A DNA stretch of 64,000 bases from Coriobacteriaceae bacterium AM100-PB1-1D-6A (GTDB lineage Bacteria; Actinomycetota; Coriobacteriia; Coriobacteriales; Coriobacteriaceae), in contig JAQDNC010000002.1 of NCBI GenBank assembly GCA_027660625.1, positions 62,001 to 126,000 on the forward strand, read 5' to 3'. Below, piece after piece: positions 16,502-25,810 of the stretch. Both the position numbers and the translations under genes were made by a program. The stretch's first letter is position 1. Every line of letters starts with the position of its first letter. The notes beneath the pieces are model-generated. The model did no database searches and had not been told where the DNA came from. It saw only the letters and a program-made list of their open reading frames with translations.

Positions 16502-17800
16502 TTGAACATCACCGCTTCTGACGTCAAGGACGCCAAGCTCACCGCTACGGTCACCATCCCGGCCGCCGACGTCGACGCCGCGATCAAGAAGGCCTACAAG
16601 GACACCGCCAAGAAGTACCGTTTCCCGGGCTTCCGCGCCGGCAAGGCTCCCCGTCCGGTCATCGATTCCGCCCTGGGCGCCGAGGCTACCCTCGCCCAGG
16701 CTACCAACGACCTGATCGCCGCCAACGAGCCCGCTGTCCTCAACGAGCTGGACATCGTCCCCACCAAGAACGGTGACTACAAGGAGCTCGACCTCGCCAA
16801 GGATCACGAGGACTACACCTACACCGTCGAGTTCTCCCTGCGTCCTGCTGCCGAGCTCTCCTCCTTCGACGCCGTCGAGATCGAGATGCCTCCCGCGGAG
16901 GTCACCGAGTCCGAGATCAACAACCAGGTCGAGATGCTCCTCAACTACCGTGCCACCTTCGAGGACGTTGAGGGTCGTGCCGTCGAGGCTGACGACTACG
17001 TGACCGTCGACCTCAAGGCCGTCGAGAACGCCGACAACTTCGCTGCCGAGGGCCGCATGCTCATCGCCGGCAGCGACAGCAACCCCGCCGAGTTCAACGA
17101 GGCCCTGATCGGCGCTAACGTCGACGACGTCAAGACCGTCACCTGGACCGACGAGGTCGAGGAGGGCGAGGAGGCCGAGACCCACACCGTCGAGGTCACC
17201 GTCAAGGGCATCAAGGTCCGCAACACCCCCGAGCTCACCGACGAGCTCGTCAAGTCCGACTTTGGCTTCGACAGCATCGACGCCATGCGCGACGCCATCA
17301 AGATCGAGATCGAGCAGGACAAGGCTTCCCGCCTCCCGGCCGAGAAGGAGAACCGTTGCGTCTCCGCTCTCGCCGAGCGCCTGCAGCTCGACGAGATGGA
17401 CGCCGACTACGAGCAGTCCGTCTTTGAGGAGCTTGGCCAGAACTTCCTGTCCAACCTCGCTGCCCGCGGCATGACCCTGGACACCTGGCTGCCCGCTTCT
17501 GGCCTGACCATGGAGCAGTTCATCGGCGACCTGCACAAGCAGGCCAACGACGTTGCCCGTGAGTCCCTGGCGCTCGACGCCCTCGCCCGCGAGCTCAAGA
17601 TCGAGGTCACCGAGGACGACATCAACGCCGAGTTCGAGAAGGCCGGCGTCAAGGACGTCGAGGCTTCAAAGGCCGAGTTCATCGCCGATGGCCGCATGCC
17701 TGCCGTCCGCGAGTCCATCCGTCGCTCCAAGGCCGTCGACCACCTGGTCGAGGACGCCAAGGTGACCGAGGTCGACGAGACCGCCAAGGACGCCGAGTAA
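16502..17800 (+). CDS. tig: Trigger factor (ribosome-associated chaperone and peptidyl-prolyl isomerase)
   Basis: About 432 residues. The N-terminal ribosome-binding domain has the signature FPGFRAGKAPRPVID, followed by an FKBP-type isomerase domain (about residues 150-250, DDYVTVDLKA) and a long helical C-terminal chaperone domain. It is rich in acidic residues. The TTG at 16502 is preferred because AGGAGG ends 6 bp upstream and the protein then starts MNITASD, as family members do; GTG at 16499 and ATG at 16487 are in frame but too close to or inside that site. It lies upstream of clpP-clpX, a common arrangement linking folding and proteolysis. Confidence 0.95.
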   Translation: MNITASDVKDAKLTATVTIPAADVDAAIKKAYKDTAKKYRFPGFRAGKAPRPVIDSALGAEATLAQATNDLIAANEPAVLNELDIVPTKNGDYKELDLAKDHEDYTYTVEFSLRPAAELSSFDAVEIEMPPAEVTESEINNQVEMLLNYRATFEDVEGRAVEADDYVTVDLKAVENADNFAAEGRMLIAGSDSNPAEFNEALIGANVDDVKTVTWTDEVEEGEEAETHTVEVTVKGIKVRNTPELTDELVKSDFGFDSIDAMRDAIKIEIEQDKASRLPAEKENRCVSALAERLQLDEMDADYEQSVFEELGQNFLSNLAARGMTLDTWLPASGLTMEQFIGDLHKQANDVARESLALDALARELKIEVTEDDINAEFEKAGVKDVEASKAEFIADGRMPAVRESIRRSKAVDHLVEDAKVTEVDETAKDAE

Positions 17801-17876
17801 TTCTCGCCACCTTGCCCACGAGCGCTTGCGTGCGCCCGTGATGGGGTAAAGTTATACACCGGTTATCCGGTTGCTT

Positions 17877-17920
17877 CGTACGGTGCCAGCCAATGCATAG
17901 CATGCGGGCACCGTACGTTT
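17877..17920 (+). terminator. Hairpin between tig and clpP, probable terminator
   Basis: An exact 11-bp stem CGTACGGTGCC / GGCACCGTACG with a 19-nt loop is followed by TTTGTCT. It lies 77 bp after the tig stop and ~30 bp before the clpP start, so it could attenuate read-through into clpP-clpX. Confidence 0.65.
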
Positions 17921-17950
17921 GTCTAGAACCACTATTGGTCCGTAAGAGAA

Positions 17951-18583
17951 ATGGAGATGCGTATGATCGCTAAGTTCGATTCCGCCCTCGTGCCATACGT
18001 TATCGAGCAGACGCCGCGCGGCGAGCGCAGCTACGATATCTATTCGCGCCTGCTCAACGACCGCATCATCTTCTTGGGCGAGGAGATCAACTCCGTCAGC
18101 GCCAACCTGGTCGTTGCCCAGCTGCTGCATCTTGAGAGCCAGGATGCCGAGAAGGATATCTCGCTCTACATCAATTCGCCCGGTGGCGAGGTCTACTCCG
18201 GCCTGGCGATTCTTGACACCATGAACTTTATCAAGCCGCAGGTTTCCACCATTTGCGTCGGTATGGCCGCGTCTATGGCCGCCGTGCTGCTTTCGGCCGG
18301 CGCCAAGGGCAAGCGCTTCTGCCTGCCGCACTCCAAGGTCATGATTCACCAGCCCAGCGGCGGTGCCCAGGGCCAGCAGACCGAGATCGAGATTGTGGCC
18401 GAGGAGATCAAGAAGACCCGCCGCGAGCTCAACCAGATCCTGTCCGACGCCTCGGGCCAGCCCATCGAGAAGGTCCAGGCCGATACCGAGCGCGACAACT
18501 ACCTGACCGCTGCCGAGGCCCTCGACTACGGCCTGATCGACCGTATCGTCACCTCGCGCGACCTCGCCGCGAAGGACGCCTAG
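17951..18583 (+). CDS. clpP: ATP-dependent Clp protease proteolytic subunit
   Basis: About 206-210 residues, normal ClpP length. The serine protease triad is visible as GMAASMAA (nucleophile Ser), [10 protein letters not shown] (His) and the Asp in ERDNYL. The oxyanion-loop segment [13 protein letters not shown] precedes it. Three in-frame ATGs lie at 17951, 17957 and 17963; GGAG at 17953-17956 gives the best spacing for 17963, so the mature start may be MIAKFDS. clpX begins one base after the stop, so protease and unfoldase are coordinately expressed. Confidence 0.96.
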   Translation: MEMRMIAKFDSALVPYVIEQTPRGERSYDIYSRLLNDRIIFLGEEINSVSANLVVAQLLHLESQDAEKDISLYINSPGGEVYSGLAILDTMNFIKPQVSTICVGMAASMAAVLLSAGAKGKRFCLPHSKVMIHQPSGGAQGQQTEIEIVAEEIKKTRRELNQILSDASGQPIEKVQADTERDNYLTAAEALDYGLIDRIVTSRDLAAKDA

Positions 18584-18584
18584 G

Positions 18585-19994
18585 ATGGCCGGTAACATGC
18601 AGGACAACTTTGACGAGAACGGCAACCCCATCCGCTGCTCTTTCTGCGGAAAAGAGCAGGGGCAGGTTCGCCGCCTTGTAAAGGGTCCTACCAACATCTT
18701 TATCTGCGACGAGTGCGTCGCCGCCTGCTCCGAGATCTTGGAGGAGTCGCTGGCATCGGACTTTATGGACGCCGCCCGCAACGGCAAGCTGCCGGGCTTC
18801 CTCAACGATCACGGTCAGGCTGCATCTCAGCCCGCCATGGATCCCGAGGCCGAGGGCTTTGAGCTCGAGGACGACGCCCGACAGGTCATTACGCACGTGC
18901 CGACGCCGCACGAGATCTATGCCGAGCTTTCGGCCTATGTCATGGGCCAGGAAGACGCCAAGCGCGCCATGTCTGTGGCCGTGTACAACCATTACCGCCG
19001 CGTGATCGAGGGCGGCGCCGCGCTTTCGGCCTTTGATGACGGCCTGGACTCGCAGCTCGACGACGATATGGACGAGGTGGAGCTCGCCAAGTCCAATATT
19101 TTGCTTCTCGGTCCCACCGGTACCGGTAAGACCCTGCTCGCCCAGACGCTCGCGCGCATCCTCGAGGTGCCGTTTGCCATCGCCGACGCCACCGCACTCA
19201 CCGAGGCCGGTTACGTGGGCGAGGACGTGGAGAACATCCTGCTCAAGCTCATCAACGCCGCCGATGGCGATATCGAGCGCGCGCAGGTCGGCATCATCTA
19301 CGTGGACGAGATCGACAAGATCGCCCGCAAGGCCGAGAACCTCTCCATCACCCGCGATGTCTCGGGGGAGGGCGTTCAGCAGGCGCTGCTTAAGATTCTT
19401 GAGGGCACGGTGGCAAGCGTTCCGCCCACCGGCGGCCGCAAGCATCCCCAGCAGGAGCTGCTGCAGATCGACACGACGAATATCCTGTTTATCTGCGGCG
19501 GTGCCTTTGTGGGCCTGGACAAGATCATCGCCGATCGCGTGGGCAACAAGGGCGTGGGCTTTAACTCCGAGATCGCCGGTCCCACCTCGGTCGACGAGAA
19601 CGACCTGTTGCGTCAGGTGCTCCCGCAGGACCTCAACGCCTTTGGCATGATCCCCGAGTTCGTGGGGCGTACGCCCGTCGTCACCCAGACGCAGGCGCTC
19701 GACGAGGACGACCTGGTGTCGATTCTGACCGAGCCCAAGAACGCCGTGGTGCGACAGTACCGCAAGATGTTCCAGCTCGAGGACGTCGATCTTGAGTTTG
19801 AGGACGCGGCTCTGCACGAGATCGCCCGCATGGCGCTCGCCCGCAAGACCGGCGCCCGCGGCCTGCGCGCCATCTGCGAGGACGTGCTGCAGCAGACGAT
19901 GTTCGACCTCCCCAGCGAGGAGGGCGTAGCCAAGGTCGTCGTAACCGAAGCCGCCGTCAAGGGCGAAGAACAGCCCCAGCGCATCTACGGCTAG
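18585..19994 (+). CDS. clpX: ATP-dependent Clp protease ATP-binding subunit
   Basis: 469 residues, longer than the usual ~420. The N-terminal zinc domain shows CSFCGKEQ and CDECVAAC. An acidic linker of ~40 residues (about 60-100) accounts for part of the extra length. The AAA+ core has GPTGTGKT (Walker A), [18 protein letters not shown] (Walker B) and the arginine-finger/sensor region. ClpX recognises and unfolds substrates for the ClpP barrel encoded immediately upstream. Confidence 0.97.
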   Translation: MAGNMQDNFDENGNPIRCSFCGKEQGQVRRLVKGPTNIFICDECVAACSEILEESLASDFMDAARNGKLPGFLNDHGQAASQPAMDPEAEGFELEDDARQVITHVPTPHEIYAELSAYVMGQEDAKRAMSVAVYNHYRRVIEGGAALSAFDDGLDSQLDDDMDEVELAKSNILLLGPTGTGKTLLAQTLARILEVPFAIADATALTEAGYVGEDVENILLKLINAADGDIERAQVGIIYVDEIDKIARKAENLSITRDVSGEGVQQALLKILEGTVASVPPTGGRKHPQQELLQIDTTNILFICGGAFVGLDKIIADRVGNKGVGFNSEIAGPTSVDENDLLRQVLPQDLNAFGMIPEFVGRTPVVTQTQALDEDDLVSILTEPKNAVVRQYRKMFQLEDVDLEFEDAALHEIARMALARKTGARGLRAICEDVLQQTMFDLPSEEGVAKVVVTEAAVKGEEQPQRIYG

Positions 19995-20015
19995 ACCTGC
20001 CAAAAACGTATTTGC

Positions 20016-20052
20016 AAATAGCCTCCGGCCACCCGCGGTCGGAGGCTATTTT
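20016..20052 (+). terminator. Intrinsic terminator after clpX
   Basis: AAATAGCCTCCG pairs exactly with CGGAGGCTATTT across a 12-nt loop and runs into TTTATATAT. It ends the tig-clp block. Confidence 0.88.
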
Positions 20053-20144
20053 ATATATACGCAATAACCCCAACTACCTGTGTTATTCTGTGTGTTTGTT
20101 TAAGCCTCAGCGAAGTCATTCAGACTGAAGTAATCGATACCTAA

Positions 20145-20184
20145 GGGGAGGAATACAGACCCTAGCGGGCCTGCATTCCTCCCC
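20145..20184 (+). promoter_or_regulatory. Strong hairpin in the valS leader
   Basis: GGGGAGGAATACAG and CTGCATTCCTCCCC form a 14-bp stem with a single A-C mismatch and a 12-nt loop, ending 20 bp before the valS ATG. The left arm carries a GGGGAGGA that resembles a ribosome-binding site, and no T-tract follows, so it is not a terminator. No T-box sequence (AGGGTGGNACCGCG) is present. It may be a translational or mRNA-stability control element. Confidence 0.55.
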
Positions 20185-20204
20185 GGCGGGACAGGGAGAG
20201 ATAT

Positions 20205-22901
20205 ATGGAAGAAATGCCCAAGAACTATGATCCGTCGACCAACGAGCCGGCGATCCTGCAGAAGTGGCTTGACGGCGGCTACTACAAGCGCCGCGAGGGC
20301 GTGGGCGACTGCACCGTCACCATTCCGCCTCCCAATGTGACCGGCAAGCTCCATATGGGCCACGCCACCGATGACTCCATCCAGGACGCCATCGTCCGTA
20401 TGGCCCGCATGCGTGGCAGGTCCACGCGCTGGGTGCTGGGCACCGACCACGCCGGTATCGCTACGCAGACCAAGGTCGACAAGAAGCTCAAGAGCGAGGG
20501 CATTAGCCGCCTGGAGATTGGCCGCGACAAGTTTGTCGACGCCTGCTGGGACTGGACCCACGAGTACGGCGGCATCATCGTCGAGCAGATCAAGCGCATG
20601 GGCTGCTCCGTCGACTTCGACAACGAGCGCTTCACCATGGACGAGGACTATGCCCAGGCCGTGCGTAAGGTCTTCTGCGACTGGTACCACGACGGCCTGA
20701 TTTATCGCGGCAAGCGCATCGTCAACTGGTGCCCCAACTGCACCACCGCTATCTCGGACGACGAGGCCGAGTACAAGGACGAGAAGGGCCACCTGTGGCA
20801 CCTGCGCTACCCGCTGACCGAGCCGGTCAACGGCCAGGACTACATCGTCGTCGCCACCACGCGCCCCGAGACCATGCTCGGCGACACGGGCGTCGCCGTC
20901 TCCCCGAAGGATCCCGAGAAGGCCGCCTTTGTGGGTAAGACCGTCATGCTGCCGATTGTCAACCGCGAGATTCCTATCTTTGAGGATTGGCATGTCGACG
21001 CTAACTTTGGTTCCGGCTTCGTTAAGGTCACCCCAGCCCACGACCCCAACGACTACGCTATGGGCCAGGCTCACGACTTGCCGCAGATCAACATCTTCGA
21101 CGAGCACGCGGTGGTCGTCGAGGGCTACGGCGAGTTCACCGGCATGAACCGCGATGAGTGCCGCGAGGCCGTCGTCAAGTGGTTCGACGAGCACGGTCTG
21201 CTCGACCACGTCGAAGAGCTCGACCACTCCGTCATGCACTGCTACCGTTGCGACTCCGCCCTGGAGCCGTGGCTGTCTGAGCAGTGGTTTGTGGCCGTCG
21301 ACAAGCTCAAGGGGCCGGCGCTCGACGCCGTCAACTCCGGCAAGGTCACTTTCCACCCCGCGCGTTGGACGCAGACCTACACCACCTGGATGGAGAACCT
21401 TAAGGACTGGTGCATCAGCCGTCAGCTGTGGTGGGGCCACCGCATCCCCGTGTTCTACTGCGAGGACTGCGGCTGGGAGGACGCTCTTACCGAGGACACC
21501 GACGTGTGCCCCAAGTGCGGCGGCCATCACGTGCACCAGGACGAGAACGTGTTGGACACCTGGTTCAGCTCGCAGCTGTGGACCTTTGCCACGCAGGGCT
21601 GGCCGCAAAAGCCGGAGCTGCTCGAGGGCCATCACCCCACGACGGCACTCGTCACCGCACGAGACATCATCGCGCTGTGGGTCGCCCGCATGGTCATGAG
21701 TTCGCTGTATTTCTTGGACGAGGTGCCGTTTAAGGACGTCGTCATCTACCCGACGATCCTGGCCAAGGACGGCAGCCGCATGTCCAAGTCCAAGGGCAAC
21801 GGCGTTGACCCCATGGATCTCATTGGTATGTACGGCGCCGACGCCATGCGCTTCAACTTGCTCACGCTGTGCACCAACAACCAGGACGTCAAGTTCGACG
21901 CGAACATCGACAAGAAGACCAAGAAACTCATCGACAGCCCGCGCACCGACCAGGCCAAGAGCTTTGTGACCAAGATCTGGAACGCCAGCCGCTTCCTGCT
22001 CATGAACATGGAGGGCTACACGCCCGGCGAGCCCGTCGTGGAGACCCCGGCCGACGCCTGGATGTTCAGCCGCCTGGCCAAGGCCGTGAAGATGGTCACA
22101 GAGGGCATCGAGAACTACACCTTTGGCGACATGGCCCGCGGCGTGCAGCAGTTCTTCTGGAACGAGGTCTGCGACTGGTACGTCGAGGTCACCAAGGCCC
22201 GCCTGAAGGGCGAGGGCCGTCTGCAGGCTCAGCGCAACCTGATCTTTGTGCTCGACACCTCCATTCGCCTGATGCACCCGCTCATGCCGTTTGTCACCGA
22301 GGAGATCTGGGACAACATGCCGGCGAGCGTGCTCGACCTGGATTCCGAGGGCAACGTGGATCGCGCCGAGGCGCTCATGATCGCCAAGTGGCCCGAGCCC
22401 GTCGACTACGCCAAGTATGTTGACGAGCCTGCCGAGCGCGCGTTTGAGCTGTGCCGTACCGTCGTGTCCGCCGCCCGTGCCACCCGTTCGCGCTATCGCT
22501 TGAGCCCCAAGGCTGAGCTCGACGTGGTCGTGCGCGCCGGTGCCGAGGACATCGAGAAGCTCGAGAGCCTGCGCTCGACCATCGAGCCGCTGGCCAACAC
22601 GTCTTCGCTGGTTATGGGTACCGACGTCGAGAAGCCGGCTGCGAGCATCGCCGTGGTCGATAGCGGCGTCGAGGTCTTTGTGGTGCTCGAGGGCAAGGTT
22701 GACCTTTCGGCCGAGAAGGTACGCCTGGAGAAGGAGATCGCCGCGGCCCAGAAGGAGCTCGCCGGCTGCGAGAAGACGCTCGCCAACGAGGGCTTTGTGG
22801 CCAAGGCCGCGCCCGCAGTGGTCCAGAAGAAGAGGGACCGTGCAGCTGAGCTCAAGGAGATCCTGGCGGCGCTGACTGCTCAGGTTGCTGACTTCTCGTA
22901 A
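20205..22901 (+). CDS. valS: Valyl-tRNA synthetase
   Basis: 898 residues, class Ia. The HIGH motif appears in PPNVTGKLHMGHA and the KMSKS motif in GSRMSKSKGNG. Between them lies the CP1 editing domain with TTRPETMLGDTGVAV. Two CxxC-type pairs (CEDCGW and CPKCGGHH) form a zinc site. The C-terminal anticodon-binding domain is followed by the tRNA-contacting coiled coil (VRLEKEIAAAQKELAG). AGGGAGAG precedes the ATG. The mRNA leader carries the hairpin at 20145-20184. Confidence 0.97.
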   Translation: MEEMPKNYDPSTNEPAILQKWLDGGYYKRREGVGDCTVTIPPPNVTGKLHMGHATDDSIQDAIVRMARMRGRSTRWVLGTDHAGIATQTKVDKKLKSEGISRLEIGRDKFVDACWDWTHEYGGIIVEQIKRMGCSVDFDNERFTMDEDYAQAVRKVFCDWYHDGLIYRGKRIVNWCPNCTTAISDDEAEYKDEKGHLWHLRYPLTEPVNGQDYIVVATTRPETMLGDTGVAVSPKDPEKAAFVGKTVMLPIVNREIPIFEDWHVDANFGSGFVKVTPAHDPNDYAMGQAHDLPQINIFDEHAVVVEGYGEFTGMNRDECREAVVKWFDEHGLLDHVEELDHSVMHCYRCDSALEPWLSEQWFVAVDKLKGPALDAVNSGKVTFHPARWTQTYTTWMENLKDWCISRQLWWGHRIPVFYCEDCGWEDALTEDTDVCPKCGGHHVHQDENVLDTWFSSQLWTFATQGWPQKPELLEGHHPTTALVTARDIIALWVARMVMSSLYFLDEVPFKDVVIYPTILAKDGSRMSKSKGNGVDPMDLIGMYGADAMRFNLLTLCTNNQDVKFDANIDKKTKKLIDSPRTDQAKSFVTKIWNASRFLLMNMEGYTPGEPVVETPADAWMFSRLAKAVKMVTEGIENYTFGDMARGVQQFFWNEVCDWYVEVTKARLKGEGRLQAQRNLIFVLDTSIRLMHPLMPFVTEEIWDNMPASVLDLDSEGNVDRAEALMIAKWPEPVDYAKYVDEPAERAFELCRTVVSAARATRSRYRLSPKAELDVVVRAGAEDIEKLESLRSTIEPLANTSSLVMGTDVEKPAASIAVVDSGVEVFVVLEGKVDLSAEKVRLEKEIAAAQKELAGCEKTLANEGFVAKAAPAVVQKKRDRAAELKEILAALTAQVADFS

Positions 22902-22956
22902 GCGGCACTGGGGGACGCGGTTTGGGGCATTGCTCGCTACTGCGGACACCTATTCC

Positions 22957-22978
22957 GCCGTTCTAACGAACGGCGGCT
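22957..22978. repeat. Perfect 9-bp hairpin CCGCCGTTC-TAAC-GAACGGCGG
   Basis: Exact 9-bp stem with a TAAC loop, 56 bp after the valS stop. The base GCCGTTC is repeated inside the larger structure that follows (23014-23020). No T-tract follows. Confidence 0.5.
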
Positions 22979-22991
22979 GACTCGACGCTGC

Positions 22992-23090
22992 AAACGCCTC
23001 TGATGGCCAATCTGCCGTTCAACTTCGGGCGCATGGGCATAAGCCCTATGCGCCCTTGTTTCACGGCACCTTGGCTCATCAGAGGCGTTT
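22992..23090. ncRNA. Candidate structured RNA between valS and folC
   Basis: A perfect 14-bp closing stem (22992-23005 AAACGCCTCTGATG with 23077-23090 CATCAGAGGCGTTT) encloses a 5-bp GCCGT/ACGGC stem and an inner hairpin GGGCGCAT-GGGC / GCCC-TATGCGCCC with one bulge. The right arm ends in GCGTTTTC, so on the plus strand it could be a large terminator for valS; on either strand it could be an independent RNA or the folC leader. It matches no riboswitch I can recognise. The nesting of three separated stems in 99 nt is unlikely by chance. Confidence 0.5.
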
Positions 23091-23132
23091 TCGCTGACTA
23101 TCCTCAACCTATACTGTTTTATTTTTCTATGA

Positions 23133-24491
23133 ATGGCGGTTCTAAAAATGCCTAAGCGTTCCGGCTTGTATACCGTTCCTTTTGAGTTTGATTTGCTTTC
23201 GTTTGATGAGGCTGTTGGGCTGGCTGCTGATACGGGGCGGATTTCTGGGGATGCTGGGCCTCTGCTTGAGACGGTTGTCGATATGCTCGATGAGCTGGAA
23301 CGTCCGGACGAGCATTTCGATTGCATTCAGGTTGCCGGTACCAATGGCAAGACTTCGACCACGCGTTTTTCGGCTGCCATCCTTCGTGGTGAGGGGTTAA
23401 AGACCGCACTGTATACGTCTCCGCAGCTTGTGCGCTATCCCGAGCGCATGGAGGTCGATGGGCGCGTTGTGAGCGACGAGGCCTTTGCCCGTGGCGTTTC
23501 TGCCGCCGTCGAGGCGGGGCATCGCGTGAATGCCCGTCGTGTGGCGGCGGGGGAGTGCGCCTATACCATCACGCCGTTTGACCTGCTGACGGCTGCCGCA
23601 CTGGTGGTGTTTGCCGAGGCCGCGGTAGATGTTGCTGTGCTCGAGGTTGGCATGGGCGGCCGTTGGGACGCCACGAGTGCGACCGATCCCGTTGCCGTTG
23701 CCATCACCGGCATCGGGCTCGACCACACGCGCATCCTGGGTGACACGCTCGAGGCCATTGCGGGGGAGAAGGCTGCGGTCATCAAGCCCGGACGTTTGGT
23801 TGTGCTGGGTGAGGGTACGCACGAGTCGAGCGTTCAGCGCGTGATGGATGCCCGTTGCCGCGAGTGCGGCGTCGTGCCGCTCGTGGTGAGCCACGCCACG
23901 ACCAAGGTGCCGGCGCATGTGGGCGATACGGTTGAGTTCAGCTGCACCACGCCGCGTGCCATTTATACGTCGAGTATGGTCAAGCCGGCCTACCAGCCGC
24001 AGAATGCTGCGTGCGCGATTATGCTCTGCGAGGGGTATCTGGGTCACGAGCTCGACCATGAGACGCTTGATGCTTCGCTTATGAGCTGTCCCACGCCGGG
24101 TCGCTTTGATGTGCTGGGAACCGATCCGCTCAAGCTGATAGATGCCTGCCATAACCCCCAGAGCTGCGAGAACTTTGTGAGCGCGCTGGACGAGATCGAC
24201 CCGTGCGTGGAGAATCGCCCCACGCTGCTGTGCGCTGCGCTGGCCGACAAGGATGTTGCGGGCATCGTCGATGTGCTGATCCCGGCCTTCCCGCGTGTAG
24301 TCGTAACGCAGACCGATTCCGATCGCGCCCTACCGGCAGAGGAACTCGCTGCCCTGGTGGACGCGGACAAGCTTGCGGGCGTTTACCCTAGCGTGTCCGA
24401 GGCCCTCGCAGCTTTCGAGGCCGCGGGCGAGCCTTTCGTAGCGGCAGGCACCATCACCCTAGCCGGCGAAGTGGCAGGCTTGCTGCGCTAA
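23133..24491 (+). CDS. folC: Bifunctional folylpolyglutamate synthase / dihydrofolate synthase
   Basis: About 452 residues. The Mur-ligase-like ATP loop VAGTNGKTSTTRF lies near residue 70, followed by YTSPQLVRYPERM, VLEVGMGGRWDATS, GLDHTRILGDTLEAIAGEKAA with the carbamylated-lysine region, and DACHNPQSC near the start of the C-terminal domain. It adds glutamate to dihydropteroate or folates. The first ATG at 23133 lacks a good ribosome-binding site; ATG 23148 is an alternative. It runs convergently with the peptidase gene at 24.6 kb. Confidence 0.93.
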   Translation: MAVLKMPKRSGLYTVPFEFDLLSFDEAVGLAADTGRISGDAGPLLETVVDMLDELERPDEHFDCIQVAGTNGKTSTTRFSAAILRGEGLKTALYTSPQLVRYPERMEVDGRVVSDEAFARGVSAAVEAGHRVNARRVAAGECAYTITPFDLLTAAALVVFAEAAVDVAVLEVGMGGRWDATSATDPVAVAITGIGLDHTRILGDTLEAIAGEKAAVIKPGRLVVLGEGTHESSVQRVMDARCRECGVVPLVVSHATTKVPAHVGDTVEFSCTTPRAIYTSSMVKPAYQPQNAACAIMLCEGYLGHELDHETLDASLMSCPTPGRFDVLGTDPLKLIDACHNPQSCENFVSALDEIDPCVENRPTLLCAALADKDVAGIVDVLIPAFPRVVVTQTDSDRALPAEELAALVDADKLAGVYPSVSEALAAFEAAGEPFVAAGTITLAGEVAGLLR

Positions 24492-24505
24492 CCCATCCCC
24501 TCATC

Positions 24506-24572
24506 AGTTGCGGTGAAATAGGGACTGTTTTATGGGCTAGAAGCCTTAAACAGTCCGTATTCCACCGCAACT
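24506..24572. repeat. TTGCGGTG hairpin repeat, copy 3
   Basis: Arms at 24506-24530 and 24548-24572 pair over 25 positions with two mismatches, starting AGTTGCGGTGAAATAGG, loop 17 nt. It lies in the 105-bp gap between convergent folC and the M24 peptidase gene, and shares the arm sequence of the copies at 8873 and 12288. Confidence 0.86.
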
Positions 24573-24596
24573 TCTAGGGGAGCTTTGGTGGCGTGC

Positions 24597-25685
24597 CTAG
24601 TCTAGGCGGACCGGATCGTGGGGGTAGGCGTTGAGAATCTCGACGCCGTTCTCGGTCACCAGGGCCAGGTCCTCGATGCGGACACCGGTGCGGCTGGGGA
24701 GGTAGATGCCCGGTTCGATGGAGAACGTCATGCCCGGCTCCACGACCTGCTCGTTGACGAGCGAGACGTCGCCTGGCTCGTGGTCCTGCAGGCCGATCGA
24801 GTGTCCCAGGCGATGCGTAAAGTATTCGCCGTAGCCCGCGTCCTCAATCACGTCGCGCGCGGCGCGGTCCAGGTCGCACATGCGCACGCCCGGTGCGATG
24901 AGCGCTTCGGCGGCCTCGTTGGCGCGGCGCACGATGTCGTAGATGCGTGCCGTCTCCTCGTCCGGCTCGCCCCAAAAGAACGTGCGCGTCATGTCCGAGC
25001 AATAGTTGCAGCGGCGTCCGCCAATGTCGAACAGCACCACGTCGCCGCGCTTGAGCACGGTGTCGTCGGGTTCGTGATGCGGGTCGCCGGCGTTGGCGCC
25101 AAAGCTCACGATGGGCGGAAAGCTAAAGCCCTCGCAGCCGTGCTTGCGATACAGGCCGAGCATTTGGTCGGCGATTTCGCGCTCCGTCACGCCCTCGTGG
25201 ACGAGTTTGATCGCGTCGGCCATCACGGCGTCGTTGACTGCCGAGGACACGCGCATGAGCTCCTGCTCGGCGGCGTCTTTGTAGGTGCGCGCGGCGGTGA
25301 CGGCAAAGTCGCCCAGGAAAAACTCGCTCGCGGCGTGGCGCTCCATGAGCGGCATCAAAAAGCCGGAACGCATGACAGTGTCGATGCCAAGCGGCTTGGC
25401 TGGGTCGATCTCACTCGCGATGGCGTCGGTCACGACATCGGTATCGGTGTGGTAGGCGACGCGGGCATTGTCGTACTCGGGCAGCTGATGCAGGGCATTG
25501 ACCAAGATCACGGGCTCGTCATCGCGCGCGAGCAGCACGCCGCAAAAACGCTCGAACATATCGGCATAAAAGCCGGTCAGGTAATAAATCGACCACGGGT
25601 CGTTTACGAGCAGCTGCGCGCCGGGGTGCTGAGCCTCGAGCGCATCGAGCACGCGCACCACACGCTGGTCATCGATATGTGCCAT
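24597..25685 (-). CDS. M24-family metallopeptidase (Xaa-Pro aminopeptidase/dipeptidase type)
   Basis: 362 residues from the ATG at 25685, which has AAAGGA six bases upstream; the open frame extends 16 codons further but without a site. The N-terminal creatinase-like domain is followed by the pita-bread catalytic domain. Metal ligands are the Asp residues in LFDIGG and YCSDMTR, the His in HRLGHSIGL, and the Glu residues in SIEPGIY and VRIEDLALV. Such enzymes cleave peptides next to proline. It is transcribed towards folC and appears to be a single-gene unit. Confidence 0.92.
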   Translation of the reverse strand: MAHIDDQRVVRVLDALEAQHPGAQLLVNDPWSIYYLTGFYADMFERFCGVLLARDDEPVILVNALHQLPEYDNARVAYHTDTDVVTDAIASEIDPAKPLGIDTVMRSGFLMPLMERHAASEFFLGDFAVTAARTYKDAAEQELMRVSSAVNDAVMADAIKLVHEGVTEREIADQMLGLYRKHGCEGFSFPPIVSFGANAGDPHHEPDDTVLKRGDVVLFDIGGRRCNYCSDMTRTFFWGEPDEETARIYDIVRRANEAAEALIAPGVRMCDLDRAARDVIEDAGYGEYFTHRLGHSIGLQDHEPGDVSLVNEQVVEPGMTFSIEPGIYLPSRTGVRIEDLALVTENGVEILNAYPHDPVRLD

Positions 25686-25734
25686 ACATCGTCCTTTCGC
25701 TAGGCTGCCACCATGGTATCCCAAGCCCGGCACA

Positions 25735-25806
25735 TAGGGACGTTCCTTTTATGACGGCACCGGGGGACACTCCTTGCAAAAGCAGCTAAAAGAGCCCCGT
25801 CCCAAT
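25735..25806. repeat. REP-like and foldback-arm fragments
   Basis: This gap holds GGGACGTTCCTTTTATGACGGCACC followed by GGGGGACACTCC (split here only for description), pieces resembling the GGGGAC-type REP family, and then GCAGCTAAAAGAGCCCCGTC, a near copy of one arm of the 37-bp inverted repeat at 9236-9272. It appears to be a patchwork of decayed intergenic repeats behind the DUF1667 gene. Confidence 0.5.
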
Positions 25807-25810
25807 TTAG

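Noticed and set aside
20052..20204. T-box riboswitch before valS
   Set aside because: The T-box consensus and antiterminator are missing.
20100..22949. Minus-strand frame opposite valS
   Set aside because: Shadow of valS codons; no motifs.
23091..23132. THF riboswitch before folC
   Set aside because: The upstream RNA structure has no resemblance to the known THF pseudoknot or to its conserved bases.
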